A DNA stretch of 64,000 nucleotides from Pinibacter soli (lineage in GTDB: Bacteria > Bacteroidota > Bacteroidia > Chitinophagales > Chitinophagaceae), in the NCBI RefSeq assembly GCF_029961145.1, contig NZ_JASBRG010000007.1, forward strand, positions 2,398,189-2,462,188, given 5' to 3'. Below the pieces are notes generated by a model. That model was not told where the DNA came from. It made no database searches and saw nothing but the letters and a program-made list of their open reading frames with translations. Below, in pieces: positions 54,755-61,631 of this stretch (position 1 is the first letter of the stretch; each line of letters starts with the position of its first letter). The position numbers and the translations under genes were made by a program.

Positions 54755-55937
54755 CAACACTAGTTCCTTCACCAATCTCCGCCACATACGCTTTCATCAC
54801 AAGGCCCGTAGCTTTCTCGTAAGCTTCGCCCACGTGGGTGATAAGATCGTCGATGGCTTCTTCTTTAACGATGTTGATGGTACAACCGCCGAAGCCGCCG
54901 CCCATCATTCTTGCGCCTAGTACGTTCGGATTATCTTTTACGTACTCAACAAGAAAATCTAATTCGCTGCAGCTTACTTCATATTTTTTACTAAGGCCTT
55001 CGTGTGTTTCAAACATTTTTTTGCCGAAGGAAACAAGATCATTCTTCTTCAAATCTTCGCAACCTGTGATGAGACGATTGATCTCTTTTACTACAAATAA
55101 ACAACGGTCGTATACTACGCTGTCAACAGGTTTAATACATTCTTCCACCATTTCAACAGTAGCATCGCGTAATGATTTTACCTGCGGATATTTTTTGTTG
55201 ATCAATGCAGCGCCTTCTTCACACTCTTCTCGGCGTTTATTGTATGCGGAAGAAGCAAGGGAGTGTTTTACTTGTGTATCGAGCAATACAATGCGATAAC
55301 CATCTATTTCGAAAGGAATGTATTCGTACTCAAGTGTGCGGCAATCGATCTTAATCAGATGGTTTGTTTTACCAAACACGCTTGCGAACTGATCCATAAT
55401 ACCGCATTTTACGCCCACAAATTCGTTCTCTGCTTTTTGCGCCATTTTCACAAGGTCAATCCTCTCTATGTTGAACCCAAACAATGCGCTCAAAGCCGCA
55501 CCGGTTGCACATTCGATAGCAGCAGATGACGAAAGGCCAGCGCCCATCGGAATGTTGCCGGTGATGAATGCATCGAAGCCTTTTACTTCGTAGCCATTTT
55601 TCTGCAATTGCTCTACCACTCCCAAAATATAGTTTGGCCATGATTTCTGATATTTTTTCAACTCACCAACGGTGGTTGAGTAAGTATCATTAAAATCAAG
55701 CGAACTTAAATGGATAACATCATCCTGTCTTGGAGTAACGGCCATGTAAGTTGTCTTGCTGATCGCTGCCGGCAAAACAAGTCCATCGTTATAATCAACG
55801 TGCTCTCCGATAAGGTTTACACGTCCTGGAGAAAACACTACCACCGATTCACTGGTGATGTATTTCTGTAAATTTTCGGGGATCTTATGGCCAAGATCGT
55901 TTAAAGCGCTAACCGCTTTGGCATTCTCTGCGTTCAT
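54741..55937 (-). CDS. galK: Galactokinase
   Basis: 398 residues. Substrate motif GRVNLIGEHVDYNDG (39-53), GHMP ATP-binding loop PMGAGLSSSAAIE, and the third motif GARMMGGGFGGC are all intact. It phosphorylates galactose in the Leloir pathway. It is transcribed from a well-formed promoter at 56045-56074 with a LacI-type operator over the start site, so it is probably repressed by the adjacent regulator. The C-terminal IKN lies in a word-repeat arm. Confidence 0.96.
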   Translation of the reverse strand: MNAENAKAVSALNDLGHKIPENLQKYITSESVVVFSPGRVNLIGEHVDYNDGLVLPAAISKTTYMAVTPRQDDVIHLSSLDFNDTYSTTVGELKKYQKSWPNYILGVVEQLQKNGYEVKGFDAFITGNIPMGAGLSSSAAIECATGAALSALFGFNIERIDLVKMAQKAENEFVGVKCGIMDQFASVFGKTNHLIKIDCRTLEYEYIPFEIDGYRIVLLDTQVKHSLASSAYNKRREECEEGAALINKKYPQVKSLRDATVEMVEECIKPVDSVVYDRCLFVVKEINRLITGCEDLKKNDLVSFGKKMFETHEGLSKKYEVSCSELDFLVEYVKDNPNVLGARMMGGGFGGCTINIVKEEAIDDLITHVGEAYEKATGLVMKAYVAEIGEGTSVVIKN

Positions 55938-55990
55938 GCGTTTATGTTGAAATCTTTAAAATTTATATGATACCATTGACTCATCGGCTA

Positions 55991-56010
55991 GGGCGAATTG
56001 AATTCGCCCC
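55991..56010. repeat. REP-like palindrome in the galK leader
   Basis: GGGCGAATT, G, AATTCGCCC: nearly perfect, about 55 nt before the galK ATG, within the expected untranslated leader. Confidence 0.65.
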
Positions 56011-56028
56011 GACATTCGAAATGAACAA

Positions 56029-56046
56029 TGCGTAAACGTTTGCACA
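56029..56046. promoter_or_regulatory. LacI-family operator at the galK start site
   Basis: TGCGTAAACGTTTGCACA: half-sites TAAAC/GTTTG around a central CG, the classic shape of LacI/PurR-family operators. It overlaps the -7 element by two bases and covers the expected start of transcription, so binding would block initiation. Confidence 0.65.
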
Positions 56047-56074
56047 AATGTATAAATATTTTGAATCCGGCCAA
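56045..56074 (-). promoter_or_regulatory. Promoter of galK-galT
   Basis: Minus strand TTG (56074-56072), exactly 19 nt, TACATTTG (56052-56045). Both elements and the spacing fit the Bacteroidota consensus. The best promoter in the window. Confidence 0.7.
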
Positions 56075-56091
56075 CTGATTTTTTCTAAAAT

Positions 56092-57123
56092 TTAGCGTTG
56101 GGATGAAGCTCTTGGCTGCAAAAGGGGTTCGAGGATCACTTTTTTATTGTCTACATTACGCACCACCTTCTTGTTGATCATGTCCATGATCAGGTTGAAG
56201 GCTTCCTTGCCCATCGTTACAGTTTGTTGATCCACACTGGTTAATGCAGGCGTTATATGTTCGTCAAACTCCTCATTGGCAAAACCTACGACGCCAAATT
56301 GCTCAGGGATCCTGATCTTATTTTCCTTCAATTCTTTAATCACTCCAAGAGCAGTAAAATCTTCCACGGCGAAAATAGCGTCAGGAGGTTCAGGTAAACT
56401 AAGGAAATGTTTTACAGCCTCTTTACCGGATTCTATGGAAACGTTTCCCGCAAATACAAGTTCTTTCTCAAATGGCAACTTATACGCCTTTAATGCCGCT
56501 TTATAACCTCGTAAGCGCTCCGCAAAAATTTTCAAATGCTGCTGGCCGGAAACGTGTGCAATTCTTTTATAACCCTGATTGATGAGATGTTCCGTTGCGA
56601 GATACCCGCCTTTGTAGTCATCCACCACCACATATGGAATAGAAGTATCATCATTTGTACGATCAAAGAATACGATGGGCACACCTTTATCACGAGCGTC
56701 TAAATAGTGGGAAATATCTCTTGTATCTTTTGCGATGGATGCCAGTATGCCATCTACCCTTGCACTCAGAAAAGCTTGAATGCCTTTCTTCTCATACTCG
56801 GTATCTTCATTGGATTGATAGATAAGCACATTGTAGCCTCTCTCATTAGCCATGGTTTCAATGCCATGCACAACGGAACCAAAGAAGTTGATCTTGGCAC
56901 TTGGTATAATGACACCGATAACATTTGTTTTACCGGAACGCAATGAAGAAGCGACGCGATTGCGGGTGTAATTCAATCTGTCAGCCACTTCTGCAACTGC
57001 CTGCCTCGTTGCTTCGCTAATGCGCGGATGATTGTTCAATGCACGTGATACGGTTGCCGCAGTTACGTTCAATTCCTTTGCTATATCCTGGATGGTAGTG
57101 TTTCTTGATGTGGATTTACTCAT
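56092..57123 (-). CDS. LacI-family transcriptional regulator, probably of galactose use
   Basis: 343 residues from the ATG at 57123 (MSKSTSRN); a TTG four codons earlier is rejected. N-terminal helix-turn-helix TIQDIAKELNVTAATVSRAL with the hinge helix region NRVASSLRSG, then a periplasmic-binding-protein-like sugar domain with NVIGVIIPSAKINFF, DRTNDDTSIPYVVVDD and AVEDFTALGVIKEL. The operator in front of galK immediately downstream and the galactose genes point to galactose or a galactoside as inducer. That is inference. Confidence 0.9.
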   Translation of the reverse strand: MSKSTSRNTTIQDIAKELNVTAATVSRALNNHPRISEATRQAVAEVADRLNYTRNRVASSLRSGKTNVIGVIIPSAKINFFGSVVHGIETMANERGYNVLIYQSNEDTEYEKKGIQAFLSARVDGILASIAKDTRDISHYLDARDKGVPIVFFDRTNDDTSIPYVVVDDYKGGYLATEHLINQGYKRIAHVSGQQHLKIFAERLRGYKAALKAYKLPFEKELVFAGNVSIESGKEAVKHFLSLPEPPDAIFAVEDFTALGVIKELKENKIRIPEQFGVVGFANEEFDEHITPALTSVDQQTVTMGKEAFNLIMDMINKKVVRNVDNKKVILEPLLQPRASSQR

Positions 57124-57164
57124 ATTATAAAGCAAGTGGTTGATAACGAGGCTAAGGTAGGAAA

Positions 57165-57310
57165 ATTAGGAATCAGGAACTAGGAATTAGTTGTTAGTTG
57201 TTAGTTGTTAGTTGTTAGCTAGTAGTTGTTGTGAGTTGTAAGAATGAAATATTCAACAAACAATAGTGGCGAAGCAATCCCCAAATTAAGATTGCCTCGC
57301 CACTTCAATT
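57165..57310. repeat. GTTGTTAG word run and AGTGGCGA hairpin
   Basis: GTTAGTTGTTAGTTGTTAG words (57188-57212). AGTGGCGA and GCAAT (57265-57278) pair with ATTGC and TCGCCACT (57291-57304), a hairpin that may end the SusC operon. Confidence 0.6.
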
Positions 57311-57328
57311 ATTCAGTCATTCAGTCAT

Positions 57329-58633
57329 TCAATACTGCCAACTGATCCATGCCTTTCCATCCTTTGCGCTTACCATGTCATAGGCTTGCATGCCGGTTTG
57401 CACGAGGTAGAAGCCGGAAGGATCTGTGAACTTCGCAGCGGTGTTATTAAAAATAGATTGCTGGCTCGGAGGGATTGTACCCACAGTGCCAAGCCTTGTA
57501 AATATCACTCTGCCATCTGAAGTAAAGTTTGGTGGCGTTGAGGTCGCAAGACCATAAGATATAGAGAGTGAAGTATTGTTCACAACCACTACAAATCCTG
57601 TAAGATCATAGTTGTTGAAATTGGGCCAGAAAATGAGAAAATAAAAATTAGGAATGGTTGTAATGCCGTATGCATCCTGTATGCCTTCTATTGTAAAGCC
57701 TGTGTTTGAATACCAATAACTGTCCTGTGAAAGTACTGCCTGGTACCACCTTTGCGGCGCATTGGTATCTACCAATATTGGTTTTCCTGAACCCTGAATC
57801 TGTCCTGCAATTCCTGCTGCTGTTACATGTATGATGCTGTTTGTTGCATCGTAGTTAATGTTGGAAAAATCTCTTATCGTAATGCCGTTTGCTGTGAATG
57901 GTTGCTCCAGCACCACTTTTCCATTTGCATAGAAATAACCAGTTGTAAATGTTTTTACCACGCCTCCTTCTACCCACGAAAACGTGATGGTTCGTGTCGA
58001 TAGATTTACTGATATATCAAACTGATTGCTGCCAAGAACCAGCCGTTTAAAATAAGTGGTGAGATTGGCGATGTTTTCAAAATCCATTGCATTGCCAAAC
58101 GATCCTGCAAAGTCTTGCGACTCCTTTTGTGTAGCCGGCACCATAAAGGCCTTGCTGCCATTGTAGCGACCGGTTAACTTAACACTATCTTTTGTTACTG
58201 TATCTACAGCAAATTCAAAGTCACTCATTAAACCTTTCCCCATGGTTCCGCCGTTCACATTACTGTTGGGATCTGAAAGTATGTGCAGGTAAGAATATGT
58301 ATCAAAGATCAATGCAGGTTGTTGTAAGCCTTTCATTCTGTAACTGCTTTCGTATGATTGGTCGAGCGTGGAAGGATAAATATCTGCCAGCATGGTTACA
58401 CGATTGGCGTTCGTGAATTTCCAATAAAAAGAGTAGCCACCGCTTTTTCCACTATCAGGAAAAACAACGGCACGCCAGCCATATTGCGCATTTACAAAGG
58501 TTGACTGATAGCTATCCAAAAGCGCTTGCATCCTGTCATTCGGCGATTGATTGAATGGATGCGAGTCGTCTTTTTTACACGCTGCTAACGCTATCATGAA
58601 AAACAATCCGATGTATAACAGTGATTTGTTCAT
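57329..58633 (-). CDS. DUF4302 lipoprotein of the SusC/D operon
   Basis: 434 residues. Lipobox ALAAC (C19). The body is beta-rich with no enzyme motif (GWRAVVFPDSGKSGGYSFYW, then FEFAVDTVTKDSVKLTGRYNG) and matches the DUF4302 lipoproteins that accompany SusC, SusD and a zinc metallohydrolase lipoprotein. Probably a surface binding protein of the uptake system. It is the fourth gene of the operon; no further gene follows before the terminator-like hairpin. Confidence 0.8.
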   Translation of the reverse strand: MNKSLLYIGLFFMIALAACKKDDSHPFNQSPNDRMQALLDSYQSTFVNAQYGWRAVVFPDSGKSGGYSFYWKFTNANRVTMLADIYPSTLDQSYESSYRMKGLQQPALIFDTYSYLHILSDPNSNVNGGTMGKGLMSDFEFAVDTVTKDSVKLTGRYNGSKAFMVPATQKESQDFAGSFGNAMDFENIANLTTYFKRLVLGSNQFDISVNLSTRTITFSWVEGGVVKTFTTGYFYANGKVVLEQPFTANGITIRDFSNINYDATNSIIHVTAAGIAGQIQGSGKPILVDTNAPQRWYQAVLSQDSYWYSNTGFTIEGIQDAYGITTIPNFYFLIFWPNFNNYDLTGFVVVVNNTSLSISYGLATSTPPNFTSDGRVIFTRLGTVGTIPPSQQSIFNNTAAKFTDPSGFYLVQTGMQAYDMVSAKDGKAWISWQY

Positions 58634-58741
58634 CTTTTTGAGTTTTGAGTTCTGAGTTTTGAGCTTTTAGGGTTTGAGTGGAGTAGTGAGTTTTGAGTTT
58701 TAGTTCTACCGACTCATTACTCACAACCAACAACCTTTCTG
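58634..58741. repeat. GAGTTTTGAGTTCTGAG word run
   Basis: Tandem words TTTTGAGTTTTGAGTTCTGA and GTGAGTTTTGAGTTTTAG, facing GACTCATTACTCACAACC, in the gap between the last two genes of the operon. Confidence 0.55.
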
Positions 58742-60037
58742 TCATTCTAATATTCCTACATAGTAAATCTTCGGATTTTCCTTCGGCACAAAGGCTCCGA
58801 GGTTTGCGTTGGAATCTCTGTTGAATCCCCAATCAAGCGTAAAATGATTTAACGAAAAATAATCAAGCAGTCCCTGCACACTGGTTTTTATTATCCCTCC
58901 GTTATTGTCTGCACTTAGGTAAGTAAGCGTCATCACCCCATTCGCATCAGTTGAGAAACTGTATGTGAAGCTCGCCTGGTAAGGGTTGAAAAACATTTGT
59001 ACACGTATCCTGTTAGCCGCGGTAAACGTTACTTTCAAAGAATCCAAAGTAAATCCAAATGAGCCACTCAAATTGGTTGATGCCGTATTGAAGAGGGTTA
59101 CAAAATCCGGTGAGCTGCCGGTAATAGCTGTACTCCAAACAGCTGATGTATATCTTTTCCCAAAACCGAATACAGAAGCAAGCGTCGGCCTTCCTGTTAC
59201 TTTCGTCAATGCGTTTTGCACGTCTGATTGCAATGCATAGAAATCTATGTTCCAAATACTTTTGTAGTAGCTTACTACGTACTGCTCCTTGCTTCTTAAT
59301 GCCGTCCGTGCACTATCGGGTTGGCTGTTCACCATCATTTCAAACCACATTCTTCCGTTCGATAACATGAGTGATATCATTTCCACAAAGTCTTCATCGG
59401 GCATTGATTTTGCGTAAGCTGAAATAAAGCCTTCAGAGTTTGCCTGATCATCGGATTCATTGATCCAGTTGGCGGTATACTTACCAACAGATATCTGTTT
59501 GAACTCCGGTGGATAGATTTGATTCTGATTAAGAATGTGCCCAAACTCATGTTCCACCACGTGCACCATTTCTTGTACAGAATTAACATTGGTGTTATCA
59601 AAATCATTTACATCATACAAAACAACTCTCCTGCCGCCTTCAGCAGTACCCAATGTAATGGAACCGTCCGGATTGAAGGATGGGCTTCCCACCATTACTA
59701 AGAGCTTAGGCGAATATTTTTTGAAAAATGTTGCTCCGGCTTCTGCGATATAAGTGTTGATCCAAATTTGCCTTAATGCATCCAACACAGGCTGTACCTG
59801 CGATTCAATGGGCGGCACGAGTGTCTTGTTAAGATCAAGTTCTGATTGATCCCACTTATATTTGACTTCAATATTGTAAGGGTGCGTAAGACTGTCATAC
59901 AACCAGTTATCCAGTTTGGAAGGCACCCAGGAATCTCCTCCCAGCCCCGGAATATTGGTGTTGAGGTTCTCATCTTTTTTGCACGATGCAATGGTTCCGA
60001 GCATTGCAACAAGCGTTATTATTTTGAGTAGTTTCAT
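58742..60037 (-). CDS. Substrate-import-associated zinc metallohydrolase lipoprotein
   Basis: 431 residues. Lipobox IASC (C19). Zinc motif HEFGH (H163, E164, H167) in VVEHEFGHILNQ. This is the metallohydrolase lipoprotein known beside SusC/SusD pairs in Bacteroidota. It would sit on the cell surface and process the imported substrate, possibly a peptide. No third zinc ligand can be fixed by eye. Third gene of the operon. Confidence 0.88.
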   Translation of the reverse strand: MKLLKIITLVAMLGTIASCKKDENLNTNIPGLGGDSWVPSKLDNWLYDSLTHPYNIEVKYKWDQSELDLNKTLVPPIESQVQPVLDALRQIWINTYIAEAGATFFKKYSPKLLVMVGSPSFNPDGSITLGTAEGGRRVVLYDVNDFDNTNVNSVQEMVHVVEHEFGHILNQNQIYPPEFKQISVGKYTANWINESDDQANSEGFISAYAKSMPDEDFVEMISLMLSNGRMWFEMMVNSQPDSARTALRSKEQYVVSYYKSIWNIDFYALQSDVQNALTKVTGRPTLASVFGFGKRYTSAVWSTAITGSSPDFVTLFNTASTNLSGSFGFTLDSLKVTFTAANRIRVQMFFNPYQASFTYSFSTDANGVMTLTYLSADNNGGIIKTSVQGLLDYFSLNHFTLDWGFNRDSNANLGAFVPKENPKIYYVGILE

Positions 60038-60049
60038 TTATAAAAAGTT

Positions 60050-60122
60050 GTGAGTTGTTAGACTTTACCATCGACCTTTCTTTCCTAATTCCTAATTCCT
60101 GATTCCTAATTTCTAATTCCTA
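60050..60122. repeat. TAATTCC/GATTCC word run
   Basis: Words TTCCTAATTCCTAATTCCTG and ATTCCTAATTTCTAATTCC, ending in the CTA that is the stop codon of susD. Confidence 0.55.
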
Positions 60123-61562
60123 CCTCGGGTTTAATGCAATACCTGAAAGCTTTGCAGATTCTGGTATTTGGAAAACGCGATACGGATCAGTGGCGCTCAG
60201 TGTTTTTGTAGAGCCATCAAAAAACGAATGCGTTACAGGTATTTTATATCGCTGCAGGTCGAACCATCGCAGTCCTTCCATCACATATTCCGCTCTTCTG
60301 AAATCAAGTGTTGCAAGTAGTAATCCTGTTTGCAGATCTGATGTTCCATAAAAATTAGCAAGCTTTGCAGCGGTGATGTTGTGCTGTGACGGACTGTAGT
60401 TTATTATGCGTTTGCTTATAAAAGTGTTTAAATCTGCGATAGCGGCAGCTGTGTTGTTCTTATAGATGTAAGCTTCTGCCCTGCTCAACAATACTTCTTC
60501 TGTAGTCAGCTCCGGCTGCATAATATAAGGGATACCGGTATTTGCGTTGATCGATGTAGTTACAAAATACTCATTGAACTTTGGTACAAAATAATCCTGT
60601 GAACCGTAATAAAATACTGAGTATGCCCATTTACCACCTGTTACGTTGGTGCCTAAAATGTCACGTTGTTTTCCATAGCTTAGTCCATACCTGAACGTAG
60701 CGTAATTGCGTGCATAGTTGGAAGGCATTTCTGTGAGCAACAAATTCGCAACCTCTGTAGCCTTGGTATAGGTCGCGAGCAAAGTGAAAAAAGAAAGTGT
60801 TTGATAAGTAGTATTCCATGGGCGCATATTGTCGGCAAAATTGTTATTGGGGAATGCTGCTGTTGCGTGTTCTATTACTTTGTCATAATTCTTTTTGAAT
60901 AAATAATACCGCGTCGCAAATGCATGTGCCGCGGCCAGGTTAAAGTGATAACGCGGTACAGTATATGCCTGATCTTTTAGCAGTGGCAGTCCGGCGGTTA
61001 GATCTTTCTCTACCATGTCGTACACGTACTGCACTGTTTTGCGATCGTAATTTTTGAACACTACTTTTTCCGGTTCTGTTACATATGGAATGCCGGGATC
61101 TGTACCTGCTGTTGCGGGGTCATAAAATTTAGAAAAGAAATTTACGAGCATAAAATGTGAGAAAGCTCTTGTTACCAATGCCTCTCCTTTCTGCGTGCGA
61201 TAGTTTTGCGAATCTGGCGCAGCCATACATGTTGCCAGCGCCTGGTTGGAGGCTGCAATGGCTGTATAGCATCCGTTCCAGTAAAACTCGGGGGAATCCT
61301 GATTCTGATCTCTTACATCCTGAAAGTTGAATGGATCAAGATTGATGTTGAGCACAACGCCCGCACCTTTGTCTTCTACGTTATCTGAAATGGCTTCAGC
61401 AAAGGTGATATAACTCGCTTGCGGATACGCTGTGCCTAAAAGTTGCGCTACCTTTTCCGGCGAATCCAACTGCGTTCTGTTATCCGGCACTTGCTCCAAA
61501 TATTTCTTACAGCTGCTAATGACAACTGTAAAAATTATGAAGATATATATTGAGTATTTCAT
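60120..61562 (-). CDS. SusD/RagB-family nutrient-binding lipoprotein
   Basis: 480 residues. Lipobox ISSC (C18). TPR-like helical N-terminal half (YTAIAASNQALATCMAAPDSQNY and QKGEALVTRAFSHFMLVNFF) and a C-terminal part with EVLLSRAEAYIYKNNTAAA and RRAEYVMEGLRWFDLQRYKIP, all SusD hallmarks. It lies over the SusC channel at the cell surface and captures the substrate. Second gene of the operon. Confidence 0.95.
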   Translation of the reverse strand: MKYSIYIFIIFTVVISSCKKYLEQVPDNRTQLDSPEKVAQLLGTAYPQASYITFAEAISDNVEDKGAGVVLNINLDPFNFQDVRDQNQDSPEFYWNGCYTAIAASNQALATCMAAPDSQNYRTQKGEALVTRAFSHFMLVNFFSKFYDPATAGTDPGIPYVTEPEKVVFKNYDRKTVQYVYDMVEKDLTAGLPLLKDQAYTVPRYHFNLAAAHAFATRYYLFKKNYDKVIEHATAAFPNNNFADNMRPWNTTYQTLSFFTLLATYTKATEVANLLLTEMPSNYARNYATFRYGLSYGKQRDILGTNVTGGKWAYSVFYYGSQDYFVPKFNEYFVTTSINANTGIPYIMQPELTTEEVLLSRAEAYIYKNNTAAAIADLNTFISKRIINYSPSQHNITAAKLANFYGTSDLQTGLLLATLDFRRAEYVMEGLRWFDLQRYKIPVTHSFFDGSTKTLSATDPYRVFQIPESAKLSGIALNPR

Positions 61563-61631
61563 GTAATGAGTTTTGAGTAGTGAGTTATCAGCTTCCTTTT
61601 TTGACTTTTTCTTTTTGACTCTTAACTTTTC
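61563..61631. repeat. TTTTGACTTTT word run between susC and susD
   Basis: Words ATGAGTTTTGAGTAGTGAG and TTTTTTGACTTTTTCTTTTT, GACTCTTAACTTTTCC, in the 69-nt gap. Confidence 0.5.
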
